DNA from: Nitrosomonas sp. Nm51
GTDB taxonomy: Bacteria; Pseudomonadota; Gammaproteobacteria; Burkholderiales; Nitrosomonadaceae
Reading direction: 5' to 3'
Length of the DNA stretch: 64,000 nt
Assembly (NCBI RefSeq): GCF_900111165.1
Contig: NZ_FOGH01000012.1
Location: 1 to 64,000, forward strand
The notes below the pieces were generated by a model. It made no database searches, had not been told where the DNA came from, and worked only from the letters and a program-made list of their open reading frames with translations. Within the stretch, counting starts at the first letter, position 1. Every line of letters starts with the position of its first letter. A program made the translations under genes and the position numbers. Positions 37,597-46,937 of the stretch are shown here, one piece after another.

Positions 37597-39039
37597 ATGC
37601 AATGGGAAATTGTCATTGGTCTTGAGATTCATGCGCAACTGTCTACGCAATCCAAGATTTTCTCGGGCGCATCGATTGCATATGGTGCGATGCCCAATAC
37701 ACAGGCCTGTATTGTTGATCTGGCGCTGCCGGGCGTATTGCCGGTATTGAATCAAGGCGCGGTTGAACGCGCGGTCAAATTCGGTCTTGCTATCGGTGCA
37801 AAAATCAATTCACCATCCATTTTTGCGCGCAAGAATTACTTTTATCCCGACTTGCCCAAAGGATATCAAATCAGCCAGTATGAGTTTCCTATTGTTGAAG
37901 GTGGCAATATCCGCATTCAGACGGGTGAAACTGAAAAAGACATCCGCCTGACACGCGCGCATCTGGAAGAAGACGCCGGCAAGTCCCTGCACGAGGATTT
38001 TCATGGTATGAGTGGTATTGACCTGAACCGCGCGGGCACGCCGCTGCTGGAAATCGTTTCCGAACCCGATATGCGCAGCAGTGCGGAAGCAGTTGCTTAC
38101 GCCAAGATCTTGCATGCCCTGGTACGCTGGATCGGGATTTGTGACGGCAACATGCAGGAAGGTTCGTTCCGCTGTGATGCCAACGTGTCGGTACGTCCGC
38201 ACGGTAGTGAAGCATTCGGGAAACGCTGCGAAATCAAGAATCTGAATTCGTTTCGTTTTCTTGAAAAGGCAATCGAATTCGAAGCGGAACGCCAGATTGA
38301 AATACTCGAAGACGGTGGCAGTGTGCGGCAGGAAACCCGGCTCTACGATGCCAATAAAGGCGAAACGCGCACGATGCGCAGCAAAGAGGATGCCAACGAT
38401 TATCGTTATTTCCCTGATCCCGATTTATTACCTGTTGAAATCAAGCCGGACTGGATCGCACGGCTGCAGGAAACGCTGCCGGAACTACCGCAGGCCAGAC
38501 GCGAACGTTATGTATCTGACTTTGGCCTGTCGGCTTATGATGCATCGGTGCTGACCGGTTCGCGAGAACTTTCAGAATACTTTGAGGCCACGGTAAAGCA
38601 GTTGCCGGCACAGGCAAAGCTGTGCGCCAACTGGATCATGGGCGAAATCAGTGCGCGACTGAACAAGACGGATATGGACATAGCCGCGTGTCCGGTTGCG
38701 CCTGAAGCACTGGCGGCACTGCTGTCGCGTATTGATGACGGCACCATTTCCGGCAAAGCGGCGAAAACCGTATTTGACGGCCTATGGCAAGGCGAAATGG
38801 ATCAGCAAGTTGACGCCATTATCGATGCAAAAGGGTTGAAGCAAATTTCAGACGATAGCGCGATTGAACAGCAGGTCGATGCTGCGCTGGCGGCAAACGC
38901 GCAACTGGTGGCCGACTTTCGCGGCGGCAAGGAAAAGGCGTTTAACGCACTGGTCGGCAAGGTGATGAAAGCGACCCAAGGCAAAGCAAACCCTGCACAG
39001 GTGAACGCAGCACTTAGAAAAAAACTGTCCGGTCAATAA
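37597..39039 (+). CDS. gatB: Asp/Glu-tRNA amidotransferase subunit B
   Basis: Kinase and amidase subunit that phosphorylates and amidates misacylated tRNA. The ATG at 37597 gives 480 residues beginning [15 protein letters not shown], the usual N terminus; a TTG 18 bases upstream is rejected. Seen: [55 protein letters not shown] and a C-terminal YqeY-like helical tail ([13 protein letters not shown]). Confidence 0.97.
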   Translation: MQWEIVIGLEIHAQLSTQSKIFSGASIAYGAMPNTQACIVDLALPGVLPVLNQGAVERAVKFGLAIGAKINSPSIFARKNYFYPDLPKGYQISQYEFPIVEGGNIRIQTGETEKDIRLTRAHLEEDAGKSLHEDFHGMSGIDLNRAGTPLLEIVSEPDMRSSAEAVAYAKILHALVRWIGICDGNMQEGSFRCDANVSVRPHGSEAFGKRCEIKNLNSFRFLEKAIEFEAERQIEILEDGGSVRQETRLYDANKGETRTMRSKEDANDYRYFPDPDLLPVEIKPDWIARLQETLPELPQARRERYVSDFGLSAYDASVLTGSRELSEYFEATVKQLPAQAKLCANWIMGEISARLNKTDMDIAACPVAPEALAALLSRIDDGTISGKAAKTVFDGLWQGEMDQQVDAIIDAKGLKQISDDSAIEQQVDAALAANAQLVADFRGGKEKAFNALVGKVMKATQGKANPAQVNAALRKKLSGQ

Positions 39040-39108
39040 CTGCCGGTTACGCTGAATTTGGAATCGTCAAATCGTCAAATCGCCATAATGACTTGTTGCA
39101 GGGTGAAG

Positions 39109-39867
39109 TCAGTCCAGCCCGGTACGCAGATTTTTTAATTTGAGTGATCCTGGCGCGAGCTTTTCAGCGCGTTGCAAATAAACCCTGGCGTTGTTTTTCT
39201 TGCCGTCTGCGATCGCTTTTTCCGCGAGATGAATGTACATGTCAACCATTTTCTGTATGCCGGCAAGCGCCTCGGCGTTACCGGATTCGATTGTCAGCAC
39301 TGTCTGGTAGTGTTCGTAAGCATTGTCGCCCGGCGGTGTGGTCATGCGAAAGTCTTTAAGTGCCTTTTCTGCAGCAGCCAGATGCTGTGCGACGGCTGTG
39401 TCAACCGGTGCGGGTGCGGTGGATTCAGCATCAGCCGTTCCGGTCTCTGCTGCAACCGTATCTGAATTGACCGCTTCATCGCCCGATGTGTTCGCGTCCG
39501 CGCCGCGGTCTGACATGGCGGCTTCTGATTCAGCTGTTTCCGCCTTGGGCATGTGTGACAGATTTTCCGTGCTACCCGCAGCATTTGCCTCCGGATTATC
39601 CAGGTCAATAATCAAGTCGGGCGCAAATTCGGTGTCGATGTTGAATTCAGTATCGGGCACATCGGCAAAACCTTGCGTTTCAGCCGGGCCCATCGCGATT
39701 CGACCGGCGTCCTGCTGCGCCGAGACAGATGCAGAACTGGTTGCTGTTGCGGTATCAACAGATTCTGCCGCGTCGTTATTTTCCCGTGAAGACAGCAGTT
39801 CAACCACGGTTAAAGCGGCGACGATTACGATACCGCCAATCCAAAGCGCATTACTCGAATTCGCCAT
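39109..39867 (-). CDS. Membrane-anchored protein with TPR-like C terminus
   Basis: A 252-residue protein: one N-terminal membrane helix (ALWIGGIVIVAALTVVELL), a long disordered Ala/Glu/Ser/Thr-rich linker (about 32-155), and a helical C-terminal domain of about 95 residues. That domain (FRMTTPPGDNAYEHYQTVL, YIHLAEKAIADGKKNNARVY, LAPGSLKLKNLRTGLD) resembles tetratricopeptide-like tails found on several envelope proteins. A scaffolding role is only a guess. No operon partner: convergent with gatB, and ampD upstream ends 96 bp away. Confidence 0.65.
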   Translation of the reverse strand: MANSSNALWIGGIVIVAALTVVELLSSRENNDAAESVDTATATSSASVSAQQDAGRIAMGPAETQGFADVPDTEFNIDTEFAPDLIIDLDNPEANAAGSTENLSHMPKAETAESEAAMSDRGADANTSGDEAVNSDTVAAETGTADAESTAPAPVDTAVAQHLAAAEKALKDFRMTTPPGDNAYEHYQTVLTIESGNAEALAGIQKMVDMYIHLAEKAIADGKKNNARVYLQRAEKLAPGSLKLKNLRTGLD

Positions 39868-39962
39868 GAGATAACTCCTATATCATTTTAAGCACGATCA
39901 GACACGATGCTATGCATTGGAAACAATGCGCTGCCGTTTGAAACTACTTCCGCTGAAGCTGT

Positions 39963-40592
39963 TTATTCTGCCCGGTTATGGCCATTACGGCAATATAAAA
40001 GTGTTGGTGTATGGCTGATCTGTAGCTTGCTGCTACTGTCAAGGCCATTAAATACGAATTGCTTATAGGCTTGCCAGTCAAAATACGGCCCCGGGTCCGT
40101 TTTCCGTCCGGGCGCGATATCCGCGTGTCCGGCGATGTCGGTAATCGGATAATGTTTACACAGGCACTGGGTCAAAGCGGCCAGCGCATTATACTGCGCG
40201 TCAATGAATGGCGTTGTGTCACTGCCTTCCAGTTCAATGCCGATGGAAAAATCATTGCACTGGTCTTTTCCACGCCAGCGTGAAGTGCCGGCATGCCAGG
40301 CACGTTTGTTACAGGGTACAAACTGGATAATTTCACCATCGCGCCGGATGAAAAAATGGCTGGATACTTTCAGGCCGGCGATGCCTGTATAATAGGAATG
40401 CGACTGCGGGTTAAGTTGGTTGGTGAATAATTCAATCACGCCATTGCCGCCGAATTCTCCGGGTGGCAGACTGATACTGTGAATGACCAGCAGGGTGATT
40501 TCAGTACCTTCAGGACGGTTATCACAATTGGGGGAAGCGATATATTGAAAACTGTCGTTAAGGTAAAGACAGCTGTCAGCATCAATTTTCAT
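39963..40592 (-). CDS. ampD: 1,6-anhydro-N-acetylmuramyl-L-alanine amidase
   Basis: Cytoplasmic zinc amidase that recycles murein fragments; loss of AmpD induces AmpC beta-lactamase in some Gram-negatives. The ATG at 40592 gives 209 residues. Zinc ligands: His in LLVIHSISLP, His and Asp in IAGHADIAPGRKTDPG. RRDGEIIQFVPCNKRAWHAG and GIELEGSD are also typical. Divergent from tmk. Confidence 0.94.
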   Translation of the reverse strand: MKIDADSCLYLNDSFQYIASPNCDNRPEGTEITLLVIHSISLPPGEFGGNGVIELFTNQLNPQSHSYYTGIAGLKVSSHFFIRRDGEIIQFVPCNKRAWHAGTSRWRGKDQCNDFSIGIELEGSDTTPFIDAQYNALAALTQCLCKHYPITDIAGHADIAPGRKTDPGPYFDWQAYKQFVFNGLDSSSKLQISHTPTLLYCRNGHNRAE

Positions 40593-40679
40593 GGAATGAT
40601 CCAAATTAATCGTTGAATGATCATCTGCGCATGAATGATGATACCTGATAATACACACGATTCTCTACATTACTGGTTT

Positions 40680-41312
40680 ATGTACGCTGGCAAATTTATC
40701 ACGTTAGAAGGTATCGACGGCGCGGGCAAATCGACGCAGCTTGCGTATCTGTCTGCATTGCTGCAGCAGAAACAGCAGACTGTGGTAGTGACCAGAGAAC
40801 CGGGCGGTACAGCATTGGGCGAACGGCTGCGTGCTCTGTTGCTCGATCAATCCAGTGCGATGCATCCCGAAACCGAGGCATTACTCATGTTCGCGGCACG
40901 ACGCGAGCATATCGACAAAGTCATTGTTCCCGCATTGCAAGACGGCAGCTGGGTGGTATCCGACCGTTTTACCGATGCCAGTTTTGCTTATCAAGGTGGC
41001 GGCAGGCAAATCGACCGGGAGAAACTGGCGTTACTTGAACAATGGGTGCAGGGCGGTCTGCAGCCTGATTTGACATTATTTTTTGACGTTCCAATCGAAC
41101 TCGGCCTGCAACGCGTCAGCGCGATGAAAACGCCAGACCGCTTTGAGCAGGAGCGGCAGGATTTCTTTCGGCGTGTACGCGATGCGTATCTGGCGCGCGC
41201 GTGTGAGTTTCCGCAACGCATTCATATCATTGATGCGCGTCAGCCTGTCAACGCCGTCAAGGCTGAAGTGGCCAGTACGATTGAAACATTATGTGCAGGT
41301 TCTCGGTTATGA
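40680..41312 (+). CDS. tmk: Thymidylate kinase
   Basis: Phosphorylates dTMP to dTDP. The 210-residue protein starts at 40680 (MYAGKFITLEGIDGAGKST), with the P-loop GIDGAGKST, VTREPGGTALGERLR, the SDRFTDAS motif and the LID region. An earlier in-frame ATG at 40635 would add 15 unrelated residues. Its TGA overlaps the holB ATG. Confidence 0.96.
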   Translation: MYAGKFITLEGIDGAGKSTQLAYLSALLQQKQQTVVVTREPGGTALGERLRALLLDQSSAMHPETEALLMFAARREHIDKVIVPALQDGSWVVSDRFTDASFAYQGGGRQIDREKLALLEQWVQGGLQPDLTLFFDVPIELGLQRVSAMKTPDRFEQERQDFFRRVRDAYLARACEFPQRIHIIDARQPVNAVKAEVASTIETLCAGSRL

Positions 41313-42433
41313 ATCCATTGCCAGTCTGGCAGCAGCGCATATGGGAGAAACTGATGCGTGGGGGGGTGGTGCGCAGCCACGCCCTGTTGCTCAAGGGCAG
41401 GCCAGGTATCGGGAAATACAGGTTTGCACGCATGCTGGCCAAATCACTGTTATGCGTCAATCCGGATGCGCGTCATACTGCTTGCGGGCGATGCACTGGC
41501 TGTAATTGGTTTGCGCAACACACGCATCCCAATTTTGCGCTGATTGCACCCGATGCCTTGATGTTAAGCCTGAGCAGCCGTGCTTTAGACGCGAATCATT
41601 CAACAAAAGTGCCTGACCCGCCCGCCGGAGAGCGGCAAACGAAACAGCGGGCCGGGCAACAGATCACTATCGGACAGATCCGCGGGTTAAACGATTTTGT
41701 GTATTTAACAGGCCATCAGGCGGGCTTCAAAATTGTTCTGATCTATCCTGCGGAAACGATGAATACTGCGGCAGCCAATGCGTTATTAAAAAAGCTGGAG
41801 GAGCCGCCCGAGTGTACGTTGTTTATTCTGGTTGCGCATCAGCCGCAACGTGTGCTGCCGACCATTCGCAGTCGCTGCCTGCAGATTGTGATGCCCGCGC
41901 CCGATATTGAAACAGCGATACAATGGATGCTGCAACATTGGCCACAACAGACGGATGCCGAAAAATACCCGGACTCGTTGCAACTGGATAAACGGCAATA
42001 TGCGCATATGTTACTGGCGTTGTCCGGTTATTCGCCGTTTTTGGCATTGCCGTTAGTTGATACGATAGAGCGGCACCGGCAGTTTATCGACGCTGTCAGT
42101 ACGTATGCAAGCTTTGATCCGCTGGCATTGGCCGAGGCGATGCAACAACAGGAACTGACCGTGACCATTGACTGGCTGCAGAAATGGTGCTACGACCTGG
42201 CAGGTTTTCACGTTGCCAGGCGAGTGCGCTATCATCCGTATCTGGAGGCGCGCATTCAACCCCTGTGTCAGCAGATTAACCTGCAGGCGTGTTTGGCGTA
42301 CCTGCATTTTCTGAACACCCGTCAGCCGCTATCCCGGCATCCTGTCAATGTCCGCTTGTTTTTAGAGGAAATCTTTATTCAGTACGGCAGGCTGCTTGCG
42401 TCAGAATCGGCAGTGCCCGAATTCGATGTTTAA
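41309..42433 (+). CDS. holB: DNA polymerase III subunit delta prime
   Basis: Clamp-loader subunit. The ATG at 41309 overlaps the tmk stop (ATGA) and gives 374 residues. Seen: LLKGRPGIGKYRFARML (modified P-loop, as usual in delta prime), the zinc module with CVNPDARHTACGRCTGC, MNTAAANALLKKLEEPP and TIRSRCLQI (the sensor Ser-Arg-Cys). The tmk-holB pairing is common in proteobacteria. The protein is somewhat longer than the E. coli form because of a low-similarity insertion around residues 95-125. Confidence 0.95.
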   Translation: MNPLPVWQQRIWEKLMRGGVVRSHALLLKGRPGIGKYRFARMLAKSLLCVNPDARHTACGRCTGCNWFAQHTHPNFALIAPDALMLSLSSRALDANHSTKVPDPPAGERQTKQRAGQQITIGQIRGLNDFVYLTGHQAGFKIVLIYPAETMNTAAANALLKKLEEPPECTLFILVAHQPQRVLPTIRSRCLQIVMPAPDIETAIQWMLQHWPQQTDAEKYPDSLQLDKRQYAHMLLALSGYSPFLALPLVDTIERHRQFIDAVSTYASFDPLALAEAMQQQELTVTIDWLQKWCYDLAGFHVARRVRYHPYLEARIQPLCQQINLQACLAYLHFLNTRQPLSRHPVNVRLFLEEIFIQYGRLLASESAVPEFDV

Positions 42434-42456
42434 CTGACGGCCGGTTGCGCAGCAAA

Positions 42457-43536
42457 TCAGTCAATGTAAAACAATCCCCGGTGCCGGGCTATCTGCCAGT
42501 CCGGCGCATCGTGTGATCGACATAACCCGAACTGAAACGAAGGCTGCAGTTCCGGGAATTTGAAACGCATGTCATAAAACCAGTAGCAGCGCATTTGGTC
42601 TGAATGATCGATGCGCTCGAGCAGCGGATACCGGGCGAACTGACGGAACGGTTTAAATGCAGCGTGCTGCCAGGCAGCGCGAACCGCTTCGGATTGTTCG
42701 ATATCGTCGCCAAATTGTCTGAGCAAGCGCCAGTGAATGTCCGTGACGGGCTGGTATGCGGCGGCCATTTTCGGCAGCAGCCAGTTTTTTCCAGGTTCGT
42801 TTTGCGTATTGTTGTCTGAACCGAGGTCGACGAGCGCCACATAATAACGATCATTTTCTTCAATGATGATTTTCCAGTGAAATGGCGACAGCGGTTGCGG
42901 CAGTGCACTGATACACGCTTCCGGCAAGGCGCTGACATGATTTTCCGCGATGTCGAGCGCATGCGTGCGCTGCATAAACAAAAAAACTATATAACCGGCC
43001 AGAACGCACATGGCTGCTGCCGCAGGAGTTCTATGGTGTGGATAACGCCACGAAATGATCAAGCCGGAAAGTATTATCAGGGTGAACCACGGGTCGATCA
43101 CAAACACCAGTGGCAGTGCATAGCGTTCGGTTGAGAGCGGCGCAAACAGCATTAATCCATACGAAGTAATCAAGTCGCCAGCAATGTGAATAGCCAGCCC
43201 CAGGCACACGGGCAGGTAAAACAACCGCCATCCGTACTGCGGTGAACCGGTCCGGCTGGCCAGCCATGCAAACAGCTGCGCGAGCAGCCAGGCCCAGAAA
43301 GGCAGCAGGATCAACGAATGCGTCGGGCCCTGGTGCCAGTTCAGATAGATCAGGGTGTCGATCAGGCGCAGCGCGAAGTCCAGATCGGGGAATGCCGCCG
43401 CAAAAAAACCGGCAGCGGCCAGCAGGTGCAGCGGCAGACGGGCGGTTTTTGCTGTATGCGCCGTTTGATGCGATTGAGCGGTGGCTGCGGCGCGTGCCAG
43501 CAGCGCTCCACTCATCGCATGTGTGAGTGGGTCCAT
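42457..43536 (-). CDS. Membrane-bound metal-dependent hydrolase (DUF457/YbcI-like)
   Basis: A 359-residue membrane protein of the LexA-regulated YdjM/YbcI-like family. His/Asp motifs lie on the N-terminal half: MDPLTHAMSGALLAR, FPDLDFALRL and HQGPTHSLILL, which form the predicted metal site; IHIAGDLITSYG follows. Four to five hydrophobic segments occupy residues 45-205 and a soluble C-terminal domain follows. The substrate is unknown. Four bases separate its start from the end of the TetR/COQ9-like gene, so the two are one unit. Confidence 0.8.
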   Translation of the reverse strand: MDPLTHAMSGALLARAAATAQSHQTAHTAKTARLPLHLLAAAGFFAAAFPDLDFALRLIDTLIYLNWHQGPTHSLILLPFWAWLLAQLFAWLASRTGSPQYGWRLFYLPVCLGLAIHIAGDLITSYGLMLFAPLSTERYALPLVFVIDPWFTLIILSGLIISWRYPHHRTPAAAAMCVLAGYIVFLFMQRTHALDIAENHVSALPEACISALPQPLSPFHWKIIIEENDRYYVALVDLGSDNNTQNEPGKNWLLPKMAAAYQPVTDIHWRLLRQFGDDIEQSEAVRAAWQHAAFKPFRQFARYPLLERIDHSDQMRCYWFYDMRFKFPELQPSFQFGLCRSHDAPDWQIARHRGLFYID

Positions 43537-43539
43537 GGT

Positions 43540-44277
43540 TTATTCGGGCTGCGTGCGCGTTTCGACTGCTACATTCCCGGCAGACGTGGCGGGCGCCGAT
43601 TGGTCGTCGTTGATGCCGCTTGTTGTGGTGTCCGCGATCAGTCTGGTTTTGTTCCCTGAGGTGGCGTCTGGCTGGTGGTTGCTGTCAGCGCGCGCGCGGC
43701 CGTAAACTGCCTGATCGAGAATTTCAGCCAATTGTAACTGCTGTGCCAGAAAGGCCCGCGTGCGCTGCGCGTTATCCGATTCGTCGAACATCCAGCGAGT
43801 AAATGTCGCGAGATATAGCGTGGTCAGCGCGGTTTCCTCGAGCGCGCGGCGTAAAAAAGTGCCGTCCCGCTGCGCCGCTTCGCGCATCCACTGCACTGTG
43901 CGGCTGATGCGCATGATCGCCGGAATCTGGATATGAATGTGTCCAGGCTCGAGCTTGGAACCGATCATCTGGCGTGTGACCGTGCGGTGCGCAGCCAGCG
44001 CGTCAAGCCATGCCATGACCAGACGATGCAGGCGTTCGCGCGGCGGCAATGCCAGAAAATCGTCTTGCTTGGCAAGCTTGAGCATGCTGCCGTCGGCGCG
44101 GTCGAACCAGGCATCGATAATGTCTTCTTTTTCGCGGAAATACGGACGAATATCATCGAGTGTAATCTTCAGTTCAGCGGCGATATCGAACAGCCGCACA
44201 GCCTCCCAGCACGAACGCTCCGCAATGGCAACCGCCTGGTCGACAATCGCCTCGCGCAGATTCGGATAATCAGTCAT
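43540..44277 (-). CDS. TetR/COQ9-like helical regulator
   Basis: A 245-residue all-helical protein from the ATG at 44277 (MTDYPNLREAI); an earlier in-frame start would add 49 unrelated residues. The N terminus resembles a TetR helix-turn-helix (FDIAAELKITLDDIRPYFREKEDIIDAWF) and the rest (MRISRTVQWMREAAQRDG, ALTTLYLATFTRWMFDES) a COQ9/TetR C-terminal domain. COQ9 proteins bind lipids in ubiquinone synthesis, TetR proteins repress genes; the sequence does not settle which. The last 45 residues are disordered. Co-directional with the DUF457 hydrolase. Confidence 0.7.
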   Translation of the reverse strand: MTDYPNLREAIVDQAVAIAERSCWEAVRLFDIAAELKITLDDIRPYFREKEDIIDAWFDRADGSMLKLAKQDDFLALPPRERLHRLVMAWLDALAAHRTVTRQMIGSKLEPGHIHIQIPAIMRISRTVQWMREAAQRDGTFLRRALEETALTTLYLATFTRWMFDESDNAQRTRAFLAQQLQLAEILDQAVYGRARADSNHQPDATSGNKTRLIADTTTSGINDDQSAPATSAGNVAVETRTQPE

Positions 44278-45037
44278 GGTTTGTATTCTCCGAAGAATCA
44301 GGGTAACACCCCGTTTGCAGGAACTATAGCATAAATAATGCATTTGCCATGTTACAGGCGCCTTTGATGTGGCATTCGCCGCAGTAAAATGCCAACAAAA
44401 AAATGCTTGTTTTTTTACGTGCAAGACATTTTATCTTTAAATTAGCCGCCGCTTTGTTGCTTTATCTTGCAGTAATTCATGCTTGCGGCAAATGCCGCAA
44501 CGATAAAGTTTAGTGATGGCTTTGGACATTGATCAGCAGCAGACCAGCAAGTTAAATTTTAATTTTGATGGTCGCGTGCGTTTGTCCACAAAAACTGTGG
44601 ATAACTCTGTGGACAAGATGTAAATTTTGTATTTAACATCCCTTTACATAACATTTTTCTTTAATCCGATTAATTTTTATACGATTATTAATGATTTATA
44701 ATCAATAACTTAATTTTTATCCCAATGTTTACACGGGTTTGCGTTAAATTCAAAATCCTTTTCTAAAGGATGTGGATGATTCTTAAATGTCAAGTGTTTT
44801 TTTCGCATAAAAATTTTCTGTTTTGCTGCCAGCAGGCGCGAAAATTTTCAGCCGGTAAATGAAGTAAACGGGCTAAATGGCTGTTGTTTATCGTTTTATA
44901 GTTTGCATTTATATGACAGTCGCATGACGGAACGGACAGAATTTTTTATCTGTAATTTCTTGACTGAAAATTGCCGGCATTCGATTTTACTCACGAGCGC
45001 GAACGGTTACACTATGCAATTTTGATAGTTTGATTTC
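44278..45037. other. AT-rich spacer with DnaA-box cluster (possible origin-like element)
   Basis: A 760-bp gene-free spacer. Three DnaA boxes stand within 35 bp: TTGTCCACA (44582-44590), TGTGGATAA (44596-44604, the exact TTATCCACA reversed) and TGTGGACAA (44608-44616). A further one-mismatch box TGTGGATGA lies at 44771-44779. Immediately right of the cluster, 44617-44760 is very AT-rich with many ATTAAT/TTTAT runs, as in a DNA-unwinding element. No dnaA, dnaN or gyrB is near, so this may be a displaced origin, a DnaA-titration site or a DnaA-regulated promoter for the ABC-F gene. Confidence 0.5.
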
Positions 45038-46894
45038 ATGCTCACAATACATTCACTGACTTATCTTCAGGGCGGTACGCCCTTGTTGCAGGACTGCCAT
45101 CTTCAAGTCTTTGCGGGACAACGCATTGGTCTCGTAGGTAGTAACGGCAGCGGCAAGTCGACGCTGTTTCGTCTGATGCGCGGTTCGGTCAAACCGGATG
45201 CCGGCGAGATTGTTTTGCAGGCGGGCAAGACCATCGCATTTGTCGAGCAGGAAATTATCGATACAACACAACCCGCCTTGACATTTGTGCTCGATGGCGA
45301 CGCCGAGCTGCGGCGACTCGAAAACATTCTGGCGCAGGCGCAACACGATGCAGCCTGGTTCGAGGCGCAACAGCAGTTCGAAGTGATTGACGGTTATGGC
45401 GCTCAGGCACGTGCAGCGCAGTTGCTAAGCGGCCTGGGCTTTGCCAGCGACGAACTGCAACGCCCCGTGACACAGTTTTCTGGAGGTTGGCGCATGCGTC
45501 TGAATCTGGCGCGTGCGCTGATGCACCGTGCTGACTTGCTGTTGCTCGATGAACCGACCAACCATCTGGATCTGGAAGCGATACTTTGGCTTGAACAGTA
45601 TCTGGTGCGCTATCCCGGCAGTCTTGTTGTGGTGTCCCACGACCGCGAGTTTCTCAATGCCTGTGTCAACCGTATCGCGCATATCCATCGCCGGCGGATC
45701 GAGAATTATACCGGTAATTACGATGATTTCGAGCGTGCACGCGCGGAGCGGCTGCAGCAGCATACGCAGGCGTATCAACAGCAGCAGAAACAGATCGCAC
45801 ACATGGAGGATTTTGTGCGCCGTTTTCGTGCCAAGGCGACCAAGGCAAAACAGGCGCAAAGCCGCATCAAAGCGCTGGAGCGGTTAACGCGGATTGCACC
45901 GGTGCATATCGAAAACGGCCGTTTTGAACTGCAGATCGACGCACCTGAACGCAGTCCTGATGTGCTGCTGCGGGCCAAGCAGATAAGCTTTGGTTTTGCA
46001 AACAGACCGTTGTTTGAAAAGGTGCAACTGGTGCTGCAGGCAGGTGCGCGCATCGCATTGCTGGGACCGAATGGCGCCGGAAAATCTACGCTGATCAAGT
46101 TGCTGACTGGAGACATTCTGCCCGATTCCGGTACAGTTGAATGGGCGCCGAATCTGCGCATCGGCTACTTCGCGCAGCATCAGCTCGATCTTCTGGATGC
46201 CAATGCGACGCCGCTGCAGCATCTTGCGCGTCTTGCGCCCGAACATACCGAACTGGTTTTACGCAGCTTTTTGGGGCGCTTCGGTATGGGCGGGGATACC
46301 GAAAACCGGCCGGTAGGCACATTTTCAGGCGGCGAAAAAAGCCGTCTGGCGCTTGCACTGCTGGCGTGGAAAAAACCGCATCTGCTATTGCTCGACGAAC
46401 CGACCAATCATCTGGATCTGGATATGCGTGATGCGCTGACACTGGCTTTGGAGGCATATACAGGCGCCGTGGTGCTGGTTTCGCATGACCGTAGCCTGGT
46501 GCGTGCGATCGCGGATGAATTATTGCTGGTCGCAGACGGTCGTGTGCAATTGTTTGATGGCGATCTGGATGATTACAAGCAGTGGATCAATACCAGACGC
46601 GCTGAGGCGGTGCAAGCGCGTCCGCATCCGGCAGCGGAAAAAACAAGACAGAAGCCGCCAGTCAGAGCAAATAAAAAAACATTGCTTGCCAAACAGTCGA
46701 AGCTGGAGGCAGCTATCGATGCCGCTCAGAAAGAGCTTGCCGAAGCGCGCCGGCAGCTGGCAGATCCGGTAATTTATACGCAACGCACGCGTACGGAAAT
46801 TGACCAGCTCAGCGTTGTGCATGACATGCTTGAACAAAAAATCGCCGATCTGGAAGAAAGCTGGCTGGAACTGGAAATGACGCTGGAGGAATAA
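45038..46894 (+). CDS. ABC-F family ATPase (YheS-like)
   Basis: A 618-residue soluble protein with two ABC ATPase domains and no membrane part. Walker A are GSNGSGKST and GPNGAGKST, signatures FSGGWRMRLNLARAL and FSGGEKSRLALALLA, and both Walker B read LLLLDEPTNHLDL. The interdomain linker (about 240-290) and a C-terminal coiled coil (about 545-615) are as in YheS/Uup. ABC-F proteins act at the ribosomal E site or in antibiotic tolerance. It begins 18 bp after a poor -10-like sequence in the DnaA-box spacer. Confidence 0.94.
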   Translation: MLTIHSLTYLQGGTPLLQDCHLQVFAGQRIGLVGSNGSGKSTLFRLMRGSVKPDAGEIVLQAGKTIAFVEQEIIDTTQPALTFVLDGDAELRRLENILAQAQHDAAWFEAQQQFEVIDGYGAQARAAQLLSGLGFASDELQRPVTQFSGGWRMRLNLARALMHRADLLLLDEPTNHLDLEAILWLEQYLVRYPGSLVVVSHDREFLNACVNRIAHIHRRRIENYTGNYDDFERARAERLQQHTQAYQQQQKQIAHMEDFVRRFRAKATKAKQAQSRIKALERLTRIAPVHIENGRFELQIDAPERSPDVLLRAKQISFGFANRPLFEKVQLVLQAGARIALLGPNGAGKSTLIKLLTGDILPDSGTVEWAPNLRIGYFAQHQLDLLDANATPLQHLARLAPEHTELVLRSFLGRFGMGGDTENRPVGTFSGGEKSRLALALLAWKKPHLLLLDEPTNHLDLDMRDALTLALEAYTGAVVLVSHDRSLVRAIADELLLVADGRVQLFDGDLDDYKQWINTRRAEAVQARPHPAAEKTRQKPPVRANKKTLLAKQSKLEAAIDAAQKELAEARRQLADPVIYTQRTRTEIDQLSVVHDMLEQKIADLEESWLELEMTLEE

Positions 46895-46937
46895 AATAAG
46901 GCGGTGCTCGTTATAATTGTATGCATAAGTTGAATCG

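Noticed and set aside
39059..39085. Short tandem direct repeat after gatB (two to three copies of an 8- to 9-base unit)
   Set aside because: Too short and too few copies to mean more than replication slippage.
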